Positions 1 to 9,003 of a DNA stretch of 64,000 bases are shown here, piece by piece. The notes under the pieces were generated by a model. That model was not told the origin of the DNA. It saw only the letters and a list, made by a program, of their open reading frames with translations, and searched no databases. Both the position numbers and the translations under genes were made by a program. Origin of the DNA: Brenneria goodwinii (GTDB taxonomy: Bacteria > Pseudomonadota > Gammaproteobacteria > Enterobacterales > Enterobacteriaceae). The stretch spans positions 3,162,001 to 3,226,000 of the forward strand of contig NZ_CP014137.1 of assembly GCF_002291445.1 (NCBI RefSeq), given 5' to 3'. Numbering within the stretch: position 1 is the stretch's first letter; each line of letters starts with the position of its first letter.

Positions 1-678
1 AACGGCCAGCGCCCAGGGAGCGCTCAGCAGCGCGGCGCTTAACACGGCAAGCGGGCCGTAAACCAGCAGTTCCCAGAAACGGCGCTGCCAGATGGCCCAG
101 GGGACAATAGCCAGCACCGGTACCGCCAGCGCCAAAAATCCTTTGGTCATAAACCCCATGCCACAGGCCAAACCCAGCAGCAAATAGCCAGCCACGCGCT
201 GTTTTACGCCAACGGCCCCGGCCGCCAACCAGTAGCTGCACATCGCGGCGACCAGCCACAGCGACAGCATGGGATCGAGCACCGAGTAAGTCCCCACGCC
301 GTAAACCAGCAGCGCGGTCAGAAAGATGACGCTGGCGGTCAGCGCAAGCGCGCGATCGGCATAGATGCGCCGTCCCAGCCAGTACACCAGCAGCGCGCTC
401 AGCAGCGTTGAAAATACAGAACCGATGCGCACCGCAAAATTATTGTGACCAAACAGCCACTGGCCGACAGTGTTGAACCAGTAACCCGCCGCCGGCTTCT
501 CGAAATAACGCAGGCCGAAGAAATGCGGCGTCACCCAATTGCCGTTTTGCAACATTTCCCGGCTGATTTCCGCATAGCGCGTTTCATCGGGTTGCCAGAG
601 ATCTCTGAACTCAAGCGGAACCAGGTAATACAAAATCAACAGCGCAAACAGGAGAAAACCTTTACCAGCGGCCGTCAT
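1..678 (-). CDS. arnT: ArnT, lipid A 4-amino-4-deoxy-L-arabinose transferase (N-terminal part, cut by window edge)
   Basis: Inner-membrane GT-C glycosyltransferase that moves L-Ara4N from undecaprenyl phosphate to lipid A on the periplasmic face, the last step of the Arn pathway. The first ~226 codons are visible: a hydrophobic first segment (residues ~7-22), then the family motif WQPDETRYAE at residues 28-37, whose acidic residues belong to the active-site region, then ARYFEKP-type loops and further membrane segments. The ATG at 678 overlaps the arnD stop (ATGA), so the two are translationally coupled. The 3' end lies outside the window, so integrity cannot be judged. Sequence is collinear with E. 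coli ArnT over the visible part. Confidence 0.93.
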   Translation of the reverse strand, partial: MTAAGKGFLLFALLILYYLVPLEFRDLWQPDETRYAEISREMLQNGNWVTPHFFGLRYFEKPAAGYWFNTVGQWLFGHNNFAVRIGSVFSTLLSALLVYWLGRRIYADRALALTASVIFLTALLVYGVGTYSVLDPMLSLWLVAAMCSYWLAAGAVGVKQRVAGYLLLGLACGMGFMTKGFLALAVPVLAIVPWAIWQRRFWELLVYGPLAVLSAALLSAPWALAV

Positions 679-1577
679 TCCATTTTCTCCATCAGTTTTT
701 CACAACCCAGCCACCCTTCACGGCCCGGAATATGTCGGCGTACCACCGTTCCCGTCGGCAGTTGAGTCAAATCCTGCGGCAGCAGATCGCCGAGAGGACA
801 AAACTGTAGCCCCTGCGCTTTGCCGCGCTGAAGCAAGTCGTCGAATGCGCTGAACTGACTGATGCCTTCCACTTCGGCGTGAATGGTGTATACCGGCGTA
901 CCGCTATCCGCCTGCATACGCGCGAGGATGAAGTCGTTATAACCATCGGCGCCGACGGCCTGGCCCACCGCTTCGTCCCACGTCGGTAACGTGACCGGAA
1001 CCTGTACGGCGCCTAACTGACCACCGCTGAGGAGCGGCCGGAAAGGCGCGGTTCCGCGGCAGTCGCTGTTATAACGAAAGCCAAACGCTTGTTTGACCTC
1101 CGTGACCCGGCCGTCGGCGCGCCAGCCGGCTACCGCGGAGCAGGTCACCGGTTGTTCAACGATCTTTTCCAGCGCCGCTAAACCGTAGGCAATCTGCTGC
1201 CAGAGTTGCTCTTTTGACCAGCCGCCGGCCCAGGTTTGCCAGGCAAAATGGTCCCAGGCGTGTAACCCTACTTCATGGCGATCGGCCGCGGCGCGGATCA
1301 CGTCCCCCAGCCCATCGCCGATGACTCTGCCCGGCCAGGCCGTGCCTGCCAGCAGAATATCCCAGCCATACAGCGAGGCCGCGCGTGAGCGCAGCATTTT
1401 CCATAAAAACCGGGGTTTCATCAGGCGCCACAGGTGACGCCCCATGTTATCCGGGCCGACGCTGAAGAAAAACGTCGCCCGGATATCATGCCTGTCGAAC
1501 AGCGCCAGCAGCGCCGGAACGCCCAGTTGCGTACCGCGCCAGGTATCGACGTCGACCCGCAAACCGACCTTCTTCAT
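675..1577 (-). CDS. arnD: ArnD, 4-deoxy-4-formamido-L-arabinose-phosphoundecaprenol deformylase
   Basis: Polysaccharide-deacetylase-family (NodB-fold) enzyme of about 300 aa that removes the formyl group from undecaprenyl-phosphate-L-Ara4FN before flipping to the periplasm. The N-terminal KVGLRVDVDTWRG carries the catalytic/metal Asp pair, and FFFSVGPDNMGRHLWRL and HEVGLHAWDHFAWQ carry the metal His region. The start is the ATG at 1577, which shares one base with the arnA stop (TGATG); a TTG lies one codon upstream but the ATG fits the family N-terminus. Fourth gene of the arnBCADT order, overlapping its neighbours at both ends. No sign of damage. Confidence 0.95.
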   Translation of the reverse strand: MKKVGLRVDVDTWRGTQLGVPALLALFDRHDIRATFFFSVGPDNMGRHLWRLMKPRFLWKMLRSRAASLYGWDILLAGTAWPGRVIGDGLGDVIRAAADRHEVGLHAWDHFAWQTWAGGWSKEQLWQQIAYGLAALEKIVEQPVTCSAVAGWRADGRVTEVKQAFGFRYNSDCRGTAPFRPLLSGGQLGAVQVPVTLPTWDEAVGQAVGADGYNDFILARMQADSGTPVYTIHAEVEGISQFSAFDDLLQRGKAQGLQFCPLGDLLPQDLTQLPTGTVVRRHIPGREGWLGCEKLMEKME

Positions 1578-3556
1578 CAAGGCTCCTCCGGCAGATCAAC
1601 GGTGCGCAGGAAGAAATCAAGCGTGTTTTCAATGGTGGTGTTCATCTCAACCGTCGGGGTCCATTCCAGCAGGCGGCGGGCGTTGCGAATGGAAGGCTTA
1701 CGGTGTTCGACATCCTGATAGCCTTTTCCGTAGTAGCTGCCGCTTTCCACCTCCTGGATGCCGGCAAACGGCGGGAAACTTGCGCGCAGCGGATGACGCT
1801 CAAAGCTGGCAAGCAGCCGCTCCGCCAGCTCCTTGATGCTGGCTTCGTTATCCGGATTGCCGATATTGATGATCTGTCCGTCGCAGTTCCGATGCTTGTT
1901 TTCGATGATGCGGAACAGCGCTTCGATGCCGTCGCTGATATCGGTGAAGCAGCGTTTCTGCCTGCCGCCGTCAACCAGCTTGATGGGCGAACCTTCCACC
2001 AGATTCAGAATTAACTGGGTAATCACGCGCGAACTGCCGATGCGGGCGGCGTTCAGGCTATCAAGACGCGGCCCCATCCAGTTGAATGGGCGGAACAGGG
2101 TAAAACGCAGTCCTTCTTTCTCGCCGTAAGCCCAGATGATGCGGTCCAGCAGCTGTTTGGATACCGAGTAAATCCAGCGCGGCTTGTTAATGGGGCCGAC
2201 CACCAATTTTGAATGGTCCTCATCAAAACTGTCGTCGGTACACATGCCGTACACTTCCGAGGTGGACGGAAAGATGATGCGCTTACCGTATTTCACACAG
2301 CCGCGGATGATCTTCAGGTTTTCTTCAAAGTCGAGCTCAAACACGCGCAACGTATTACGGGTGTATTCGATCGGCGTGGCGATCGCCACCAGCGGCAGGA
2401 TGACGTCACATTTTTTAATGTGGTATTCGATCCATTCGGAATGAATGCTGACATCCCCCTCAACAAACTGAAAGCGCGGGTGGCCCACAAAACGGCTGAT
2501 GGCGTCAGAGCTAATGTCCAGACCAAAGACCTCGAAGTTTTCCTCTTTGAGTAAGCGCTCGGTCAGGTGGTTGCCGATAAAGCCGTTCACCCCCAGGATC
2601 AGTACGCGCGTGCGGCGTTTAACGGCGGCCGCGGGCTGGGAACATAGCCGCGCGCCGGGCACCACGCCCAGGCTTTGCGCCAATTGGCAACCATTCATGC
2701 AGACGCCGTTGTCCGTCTGACCGGTCAGCACTTCCAGCGCGCCGTCTTTGCAGGCGATGACGAAGGGATCGGCGGACAGCACGGTGCCGGGATTGGCCTG
2801 AGTATGGTCCGATAAGATCCGGCTTTTCCAGATGACGAATTTTGACGATCCCGCCCAGGTAAAGGCGCCCGGCCAGGGATCGGTGACCGCACGCACCAGA
2901 TTATGAATGTCCCGGGCGGGCAGCGACCAGTTGATACGCCCGTCCTCCGGCGTGCGGCGGCGGACGACCGTCGCCTCGACCTCGTTCTGGCTGCGCCCCT
3001 CAAGCCGTCCCTGTTTGATGGCCGGCAGGCTGTCCGCCAGTAAATGACGCGCGCACCGCACCAGTTTATGGTGCAGCGTCAGCGCATCGTCCTCATCGGC
3101 AATATTCACGGCCTGCTGCGCGATAATGTCGCCGGCATCGGCGCGCATGATCATACGATGCAGCGTTATGCCAGTCTCGCGCTCTCCGTTGGCGATAGCC
3201 CAGTTGAGGGGCGCCCGGCCGCGGTATTTCGGCAACAGGGAGCCGTGTAAGTTAAAAGCGCCGATCTTTGCGCAGTTTAAAATGCTGTCGCTCAGCAGCA
3301 CGCGGTAATAAAACGAGAACAGAATGTCCGGCTCCATCGCGTTAATGCGCTCGATCCACAATGGGTGGTTAACGTCGTCAGGGGCATAGACCGGAATGCC
3401 TTTCTCGGCGGCGATGCGCGCCACCGAGCCAAAAAAGTGATTTTCAGCGGCCGAATCGGCATGGGTAAAAATGGCGCGGATGGTATAGCCTGCCTCAAGC
3501 AGCGCGTTGATGCCCGCACAGCCCATATCGTGGTAAGCGAAGACGATGGTTTTCAT
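1577..3556 (-). CDS. arnA: ArnA, bifunctional UDP-L-Ara4N formyltransferase / UDP-glucuronate decarboxylase
   Basis: Cytosolic two-domain enzyme of 659 aa, essentially the length of E. coli ArnA. Residues 1-~300 are the 10-formyl-THF-dependent formyltransferase: Asn102, His104 (FNLHGS) and Asp140 are all present, with the SLLPKYRGRAP loop. Residues ~310-659 are the NAD-dependent SDR-type decarboxylase, with GxxGFIG in VLILGVNGFIGNHL, PSTSEVYG, and the YxxxK-type site in YSVSKQLLD. The start is the ATG at 3556, which overlaps the arnC stop (ATGA). The open frame continues about 60 codons further upstream but that part lies inside arnC and is not family sequence. Middle gene of the arn operon. 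Confidence 0.96.
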   Translation of the reverse strand: MKTIVFAYHDMGCAGINALLEAGYTIRAIFTHADSAAENHFFGSVARIAAEKGIPVYAPDDVNHPLWIERINAMEPDILFSFYYRVLLSDSILNCAKIGAFNLHGSLLPKYRGRAPLNWAIANGERETGITLHRMIMRADAGDIIAQQAVNIADEDDALTLHHKLVRCARHLLADSLPAIKQGRLEGRSQNEVEATVVRRRTPEDGRINWSLPARDIHNLVRAVTDPWPGAFTWAGSSKFVIWKSRILSDHTQANPGTVLSADPFVIACKDGALEVLTGQTDNGVCMNGCQLAQSLGVVPGARLCSQPAAAVKRRTRVLILGVNGFIGNHLTERLLKEENFEVFGLDISSDAISRFVGHPRFQFVEGDVSIHSEWIEYHIKKCDVILPLVAIATPIEYTRNTLRVFELDFEENLKIIRGCVKYGKRIIFPSTSEVYGMCTDDSFDEDHSKLVVGPINKPRWIYSVSKQLLDRIIWAYGEKEGLRFTLFRPFNWMGPRLDSLNAARIGSSRVITQLILNLVEGSPIKLVDGGRQKRCFTDISDGIEALFRIIENKHRNCDGQIINIGNPDNEASIKELAERLLASFERHPLRASFPPFAGIQEVESGSYYGKGYQDVEHRKPSIRNARRLLEWTPTVEMNTTIENTLDFFLRTVDLPEEP

Positions 3557-4536
3557 TGTTCGGTTTCCTGTACTGAAGCGTCTTTCTGATGATGGATAAC
3601 GCGTTGGATAAAATAGCGGGGCCGCGCCCGTACATCGTTGTAGATACGGCCGATATATTCGCCAAGCAGGCCCATACCGATGAACTGGGCGCCGACGAAC
3701 ATAAACAACACCGCGAAAAGCATGAATACGCCGTCCCCTGCCCACTCCGCGCCCAGAAACAGACGCAGCGCGACCAGCAGGACGGAGAACGCGAATCCGG
3801 CCAGGGCGATCAGGCTGCCCAGCACGCTTAACATGCGCAGCGGCGTGGTGGTCAGGCAGGTCACCAGGTCATACATCAGGTTGATGAGCCGCATAAAGCT
3901 ATACTTGGAATTGCCGAATTCACGTTCGGCATGCGTCACCGGCAGCTCCGTTGCGCGGCGCGCGAAGGTGTTGGCGAGAATAGGAATAAAGGTGCTGCGT
4001 TCATGGCAGTTCAGCATGGCGTCAACGATGTGACGACGGTAGGCGCGCAGCATACAGCCGTAATCCCCCATCGCTTTGCCGGTTACGCGTTGAATCAGGT
4101 GGTTGATGGCGCGTGACGCACGGCGGCGGAACCAACTGTCCTGCCGGTTCTGCCGCACCGTTCCCACCACGTCATAGCCTTCCTGGGCCGCCGCCGCCAG
4201 CCGGGGGATCTCTTCGGGCGGGTTCTGCAAATCGGCATCCAGCGTAATGATAAGGTCGCCGCTGACGTAGCTGAATCCGGCCATGATGGCTGAATGCTGC
4301 CCATAGTTGCGGTTAAGCAGGATCGCCACGATATGGCTGCCGGGCCGGTCGGCCGCCGCGGAAATCATGTCGGCGGAAAGATCCTGACTGCCGTCGTCAA
4401 CCAGTAAAATTTCATATTCCAGGCCCAGACCGCGACAGGCGCCGTCCGTACGTCGAATCAGTTCCGGTAAACTTTCCTGTTCGTTAAACACAGGAATGAC
4501 CACCGACACTTTATTAATCGTTTTTTCTTCAGTCAT
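3553..4536 (-). CDS. arnC: ArnC, undecaprenyl-phosphate 4-deoxy-4-formamido-L-arabinose transferase
   Basis: GT2 glycosyltransferase of 327 aa that loads L-Ara4FN onto undecaprenyl phosphate at the cytoplasmic face of the inner membrane. Seen: VSVVIPVFNEQESLPEL nucleotide-binding start, LDADLQNPPEE DxD metal motif near residue 100, and two long C-terminal hydrophobic segments (about residues 235-260 and 270-295) that anchor it. The start ATG (4536) follows the arnB stop directly (TAAATG). Length and order match the E. coli operon. No anomaly seen. Confidence 0.95.
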   Translation of the reverse strand: MTEEKTINKVSVVIPVFNEQESLPELIRRTDGACRGLGLEYEILLVDDGSQDLSADMISAAADRPGSHIVAILLNRNYGQHSAIMAGFSYVSGDLIITLDADLQNPPEEIPRLAAAAQEGYDVVGTVRQNRQDSWFRRRASRAINHLIQRVTGKAMGDYGCMLRAYRRHIVDAMLNCHERSTFIPILANTFARRATELPVTHAEREFGNSKYSFMRLINLMYDLVTCLTTTPLRMLSVLGSLIALAGFAFSVLLVALRLFLGAEWAGDGVFMLFAVLFMFVGAQFIGMGLLGEYIGRIYNDVRARPRYFIQRVIHHQKDASVQETEQ

Positions 4537-5673
4537 TTAAACCCCGGCTAGCCTGCGAAGCGCGCTAATGACGCGCTCGACGTCACCGTCCGTCATAGCG
4601 GGAAAAAGGGGGATGGAGCAGATACGTTGGCTGTTCCACTCCGTTGCCGGCAGCGACACGTCGGGGTAGCGTTCGCGATAATATTTATGCGTATGCGCGG
4701 CGCGAAAATGCAGTCCGGTGCCAATGCCCTGCTCTTTGAGCGACTGCATCAGGGCATCGCGCGTGATGCCGCAGGTTGCTTCATCAACGCGGATGATAAA
4801 CAGGTGCCAGGCATGCCGGTGCGGCCAGGCCGGCGCCTCGAGCGGGGAAAAAGGCGTCTCTTTTAACGCTTGAAGATAACGCTGCGCGATGGCCGTTCTT
4901 CGCGCATTGATGTGCGGCAGCCTTTCAAGCTGAACCAGCGCGATGGCCGCGCTGATATCCGGCAGATTGTATTTAAAGCCGGGCGTGATGACTTCCGCCT
5001 GCGGCTGACGGCCATGCGTCTGGCGATCGAACGCGTCCACGCCCAGCCCATGAAATTTCAGCATGCGGATACGCTCGGCCAGATCGGCGTCGTCGGTGAC
5101 AACCAGTCCGCCTTCCGCGCATGACATGTTTTTGATGGCGTGGAAAGAGAAAATCGCCGTACCGCGATCGCCCACGTGATGCCCTTTATAAAAGGCGCCC
5201 GCCGCATGCGCGGCATCTTCGATAACGGCAATACCGTAGCGTTCGCCCACCGCTCGGATGGCATCCAGATCGGCCGGGGCGCCCGCGTAATGCACCGGAA
5301 CGATCGCCCGGGTACGCGGGGTGATGGCGGCCTCAATGGCTTCGGGCGTCACCATCAGCGTGTCGCGGTCGACATCGATCATTACCGGCGTGGCGCCAAG
5401 TAACGAGATGATATTGATGGTGGACACCCAGGTCAGCGAGGGGGTGATCACCTCCTCGCCGGGTTGCAGGCCGAGAGCCGTCAGGGTAACGTGCATACCG
5501 GCCGTGGCGGAGCTCACGGCGATGGCATGTTGATTTCCCGTGAGCCGGCAAAATGCGCGTTCAAGTTCGGCGCATTTCGGTCCTGTGGTAATCCAACCGG
5601 ATTCAAACACCGCCTTTACCGCCGCCAACTCCCGCTCACCCAGCGAAGGTCGGGAAAAAGGAAGGAATGCCAT
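4537..5673 (-). CDS. arnB: ArnB, UDP-4-amino-4-deoxy-L-arabinose--oxoglutarate aminotransferase
   Basis: PLP-dependent DegT/DnrJ/EryC1 aminotransferase of 378 aa that makes UDP-L-Ara4N from the 4-keto sugar using glutamate. The PLP lysine is Lys181 in FSFHAIKNMSCAEGG; the cofactor-binding SSATAGMH loop (~54-61) and EDAAHAAGA (~152-160) are present. First gene of arnBCADT. Only 47 bp separate it from the MipA/OmpV-like gene upstream on the same strand, so any arn promoter must sit in that short gap or inside or ahead of the upstream gene. No convincing PmrA box is visible in the gap. Confidence 0.95.
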   Translation of the reverse strand: MAFLPFSRPSLGERELAAVKAVFESGWITTGPKCAELERAFCRLTGNQHAIAVSSATAGMHVTLTALGLQPGEEVITPSLTWVSTINIISLLGATPVMIDVDRDTLMVTPEAIEAAITPRTRAIVPVHYAGAPADLDAIRAVGERYGIAVIEDAAHAAGAFYKGHHVGDRGTAIFSFHAIKNMSCAEGGLVVTDDADLAERIRMLKFHGLGVDAFDRQTHGRQPQAEVITPGFKYNLPDISAAIALVQLERLPHINARRTAIAQRYLQALKETPFSPLEAPAWPHRHAWHLFIIRVDEATCGITRDALMQSLKEQGIGTGLHFRAAHTHKYYRERYPDVSLPATEWNSQRICSIPLFPAMTDGDVERVISALRRLAGV

Positions 5674-5720
5674 GGAGTAAATTCCTTAAAGTCTATTGCC
5701 TACTACCGCCGTCCGTGGTC

Positions 5721-6548
5721 TCAGAACGTGTAATTCACCATCGCGAAGCCCGTCACGCCGGTATTGCCTTCCACCAGCGGGCTATGGTGCGCCCGGTCGC
5801 TGAATTCCATCAGGTTCACCCCCATGAACAGCGTCCAGTTCCGATCGAAATCGTGCTGCCAGTCGATCGACGCCGAATAGGCATAAACCCCGGATCGCGC
5901 GTTGAAACGGGAAAAACGCGAATTGCGTTGCTGCTGCTCGCTCACGCCGAAGTAAGTACGGTTGTAGCGGCCGTCGCCCGCATGCATATTGACGCCCAGG
6001 GTGACGGTATCGCCGCCGTCGCGCAGGACGGTGCCTTCCAGCCCCAGCCGATAACGATTCCCGCGCTCGTAGCCCGCCACGCGAAACTCGGCTTCGCCAT
6101 TGATCGCCAGCCAGGAGGTGATTCGCTGCGATACCAGCAAGTCGGCGGTGGTCGCCCCTTTGACTTCCCCCATGCCGCGCAGTCGTTTGGAACCCGGCCG
6201 CCAGGTACTCTCTTTCTCTTTACGTCCGGGGTCGTAAGACAGCGCGCCGCTGACATAAAACCCGCTGTCGGTGAGATACTCCGCGCCGATGCCGCGCAGC
6301 GTATCGGCAAAAAAGATGCCGCGCGAAATGCTTAACTCCAGTTCGGGAGACACCCGCGTCTGACGCGCGCCCAGGTAACGCGGGCTGAAAGTCGCGCCGA
6401 GTCCCAAATTGACGTCAGTTTCATCGCCGAATAGGCTGGCAGGCGCCTGCGGTTCGGTTTGTTGCGCCTGCCCCACCAGCGGCAAGACCGCCAGAGCGCA
6501 GGCCAGACAGAGATATCGACGCATCGGGAAACTGTTTGCATTGCTCAT
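5721..6548 (-). CDS. MipA/OmpV family outer-membrane beta-barrel protein
   Basis: Predicted outer-membrane protein of 275 aa (267 if translation begins at Met9). Residues ~9-28 form a signal peptide ending at VGQAQQ. The mature part has the MipA/OmpV signature: an acidic loop, then NLGLGATFSPRYLGA, a series of alternating amphipathic beta strands, and a terminal aromatic (NYTF) typical of BAM-dependent barrels. MipA of E. coli scaffolds peptidoglycan enzymes, while other family members affect envelope stress and permeability; which applies here is unknown. Lies 47 bp upstream of arnB on the same strand and just downstream of the kinase/regulator pair, which makes co-expression with lipid A modification plausible. 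Confidence 0.8.
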   Translation of the reverse strand: MSNANSFPMRRYLCLACALAVLPLVGQAQQTEPQAPASLFGDETDVNLGLGATFSPRYLGARQTRVSPELELSISRGIFFADTLRGIGAEYLTDSGFYVSGALSYDPGRKEKESTWRPGSKRLRGMGEVKGATTADLLVSQRITSWLAINGEAEFRVAGYERGNRYRLGLEGTVLRDGGDTVTLGVNMHAGDGRYNRTYFGVSEQQQRNSRFSRFNARSGVYAYSASIDWQHDFDRNWTLFMGVNLMEFSDRAHHSPLVEGNTGVTGFAMVNYTF

Positions 6549-6659
6549 TCGTACTCATCCTCAAGCTGAATAGAAACCGCAAGCAGTACACCAGCGTTCA
6601 GACAAGTTCCGACCGAGAAATGGTGAAGATTCTATGAAGAGAGGGAAAAAATTCCCTTA

Positions 6660-6803
6660 GCGCCTATCCCAGTAGGCGTTATTGGCGCAGCCAGTTTGGA
6701 CACGGACAGCGCGCAGAACCCGGAGCGTACACGTAGTACGTGAGGATTTCGAGCACTGCCCAGGGCCAAAATGGCAAGTGAAATAGCCCTAATGGGTAGG
6801 CTC
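6660..6803. mobile_element. MITE-like element, family 1, copy 1
   Basis: 144 bp non-coding element nearly identical to 38120-38264. Ends are imperfect inverted repeats (GCGCCTATCCC at the left, complement GAGCCTACCC at the right), extending to about 25 bp with mismatches. It is flanked by a TTA duplication (6657-6659 and 6804-6806). The right TTA is the complement of the TAA stop codon of the histidine-kinase gene. Ends and a 3-bp T-N-A target resemble the IS5 superfamily (IS1031-type), which is an inference. It encodes nothing recognisable. Confidence 0.8.
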
Positions 6804-7994
6804 TTAGTCAGGCAGGTAAATAGTGACGCGCGCGCCGCCGCCGTCGCGGTTATGCACGGAAAGCAGGCCGTCGTGCGCCTGACAGATCGCCACGGCGACC
6901 GCTAATCCCAATCCGCTGCCGCCGGCGTGACGCGAACGAGAGCTTTCGGCGCGCCAGAAACGATCGCAGACGTGATCAAGGTGTTCCGGCGCGAAACCGG
7001 GGCCGTCGTCTTCCACCTCTATGTGCACGCCCTCGCCCTGCCGCCGGGCGCTCAGCCCGATCCAACTCCCTGACGCGGCATAGCGGATGGCGTTGTCGAG
7101 CAGGATCGACAGCACCTGTCCCACGCGATCGCGATCCGCCCGCACGCGCAGTTCCTGCGCCGCGTCCAGAGTAGCCCGCATCCGTAATGCCTGCAGACGC
7201 GGCGCGGCCCAGGCAATACGCTCTTCCAGCAGGGGACGCAGCGCAAATTCAGCGGGCGACAGCGCCAGTTGTCCGGCGGAGACCAGCGACAGCAGGTACA
7301 AGTCATCGATCAATCGGTTCAATTGATCCAGTTGGCCCATAATGAGTTGGAAATTCTGCGGCGTCGGTTCAAACACGCCGTCAAGCAGCGCTTGCAGACG
7401 CCCTTTGGCCGCCGTTAACGGCGTGCGCAACTCATGTGCGGTGGCCGCGCTGGACGCCTGCAATTCCCGCTCACGGCGCTCCAGCCGCTCGGCCATGCGG
7501 TTAAAATCGCTCGTCAGGCTACGGAGCGCCTCTGGCGTATGAGCCACCAGCGCCGCGCGCGCAGTAAAATCGCCTTGCGCGATTTGGTCCGCGGAGATCG
7601 CCACGGCGCTGAGCTGGCGCGACAAATGCAACGATACCCATACGCCGCCGCCCACGATCAGCGGAATCGACATCAGCACGAACACGCCGAAAAACAGCAT
7701 GTCTTCGTGCTCGGCTTCATTGGTGAAGTATTCGCCGTACATATACTCGCCATAGATCTGCAGCAGGCGCTGCCGGTGCTCGGCCGGCTGGGCCTCCAAC
7801 AGTTGCAGTTCCTGGCGTACCGGTTCGGGGATCGCCGCGCGCAGATGCGCCTCCCACCAGGAAAAACGCAGCCACATGCCGCCGCCCACCACCAGAATAG
7901 CCGCCATCGCCAAACCGATCATGCGCAGACTTATCCAGCGCCACAGCGGTTCAGCGGCGCGGCGTTCACTTTTATCTATGGCGCTTTTGTTCAT
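6804..7994 (-). CDS. Sensor histidine kinase (BaeS-like), partner of the adjacent response regulator
   Basis: Inner-membrane histidine kinase of 396 aa. Two transmembrane segments (~20-45 and ~102-126) flank a short periplasmic domain of ~55 residues; a HAMP segment follows. The HisKA box is TAHELRTPLTAAKGRLQ, with N box LLDNAIRYAA, G1 EDDGPGF and G2 GGSGLGLAVA, so it should be catalytically complete. Gene starts 12 bp after the response-regulator stop, forming an RR-HK operon. It is clearly paralogous to the kinase at 9004-10182 (shared LWRWI N-terminus, MWLRF and the same HisKA region). Its stop codon coincides with the target duplication of a MITE. Confidence 0.9.
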   Translation of the reverse strand: MNKSAIDKSERRAAEPLWRWISLRMIGLAMAAILVVGGGMWLRFSWWEAHLRAAIPEPVRQELQLLEAQPAEHRQRLLQIYGEYMYGEYFTNEAEHEDMLFFGVFVLMSIPLIVGGGVWVSLHLSRQLSAVAISADQIAQGDFTARAALVAHTPEALRSLTSDFNRMAERLERRERELQASSAATAHELRTPLTAAKGRLQALLDGVFEPTPQNFQLIMGQLDQLNRLIDDLYLLSLVSAGQLALSPAEFALRPLLEERIAWAAPRLQALRMRATLDAAQELRVRADRDRVGQVLSILLDNAIRYAASGSWIGLSARRQGEGVHIEVEDDGPGFAPEHLDHVCDRFWRAESSRSRHAGGSGLGLAVAVAICQAHDGLLSVHNRDGGGARVTIYLPD

Positions 7995-8006
7995 AACACA
8001 ATTTGT

Positions 8007-8705
8007 TCATAACGCATTGCTGAAACGATAGCCCAACCCGCGCACCGTCAGCAGAACATCGCGAATGCCGACCCGTTCCAGTTTGCGGCGCAAATTATAG
8101 ATGTGCGCGTCGACCACGCGCTCCAGCGCATCGCTTTCCGGCAGACAGCCGGCAAGCAATTCCGCGCGTGAAAACATGCGCGTCGGACAGGCCATCAGCA
8201 TCGCCAGCAGATTGAACTCGGTGCGCGTCAGATCGAGCGGTTGCCGAACGCCGTCGACGTCGACCGACGCCTGCACCGCATCGACATCCACAATTAAGTT
8301 GCCGTGATGCAGGCTGCGGGAGCGCGCCTGGGCGTTGTTGCCCCAGCGCCGCAGCACGGCATGGACGCGGGCGACCACTTCGCCGGGATTATAGGGTTTG
8401 ACCACATAATCGTCGGCGCCATACAGCAATGAATTGATGCGATTGGATTCGCTGCCGACCGCCGTCACCATAATCACCGGCGTGGAAGCATGCTGGCGAA
8501 TCGCCGCCAGCACATCGTTGCCGCTTAACCCCGGCAGCATGATATCCAGCAACACCAAGTCCGGCCGCCATTGCGCATGTTGTTCCAACGCCAGACGGCC
8601 ATCGGCGACATGACGAGTCTGAAATCCCTCCCGGCTCAGGTAAGCGCTCAATACTTCAGCGCCGTCGAAATCATCTTCAACGATCAACACTCTTCGCTGG
8701 CTCAT
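8007..8705 (-). CDS. OmpR/PhoB-family response regulator
   Basis: Two-domain transcription factor of 232 aa. Receiver: acidic pair Asp11/Asp12 in VEDDFDG, phospho-acceptor Asp54 in LVLLDIMLPG, Thr in VTAV and Lys in VVKPYNPGE. The C-terminal winged helix runs from about residue 130 (DLTRTEFNLLAML through VVDAHIYNLRRKLE to VRGLGYRF). The start is the ATG at 8705 (MSQRRVLIVEDD); the frame is open further upstream but the extra residues are not family sequence. Followed by a kinase at 12 bp and facing a second, divergent kinase that heads an efflux operon, it probably controls both transcription units. An 11-bp-period direct repeat lies just upstream of its start. Confidence 0.92.
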   Translation of the reverse strand: MSQRRVLIVEDDFDGAEVLSAYLSREGFQTRHVADGRLALEQHAQWRPDLVLLDIMLPGLSGNDVLAAIRQHASTPVIMVTAVGSESNRINSLLYGADDYVVKPYNPGEVVARVHAVLRRWGNNAQARSRSLHHGNLIVDVDAVQASVDVDGVRQPLDLTRTEFNLLAMLMACPTRMFSRAELLAGCLPESDALERVVDAHIYNLRRKLERVGIRDVLLTVRGLGYRFSNAL

Positions 8706-8717
8706 AGATTCTGTCCC

Positions 8718-8739
8718 TTCATGAAATCTTGATAATTCA
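8718..8739. promoter_or_regulatory. Putative response-regulator operator (11-bp direct repeat), copy near the regulator start
   Basis: Two adjoining 11-mers, TTCATGAAATC and TTGATAATTCA, immediately upstream of the response-regulator ATG. They resemble the pair at 10200-10221 ahead of the efflux genes. OmpR-family regulators bind direct repeats spaced about one helical turn apart, so an autoregulatory site is plausible. The similarity is visible; the function is inferred. Confidence 0.4.
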
Positions 8740-9003
8740 TTCAGCATCACTTGATTTTGTAATGCGAAGATCGATCTGCTGGCATCTATCAAAACGGCGG
8801 CGAACAATTATAGAAAATCATGCGGTTATTTCAATTTCAATTATTTTTACGGGTGGTTAGTGAAAAACCTAGCATAACCCCGAGATCATACCGGGTAAAT
8901 GCAGCGACATATTATGGATCATTTTCTTTGTGAAGATCGCCGGCATCACCAACACCCATGCTCCGCGCAATGTGCGAGGCGTCGGTTATAGGCTCCGTCA
9001 TCC

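Noticed and set aside
5674..5720. PmrA box upstream of arnB
   Set aside because: One TTTAAG half-site is present but the second half at 5-bp spacing is not.
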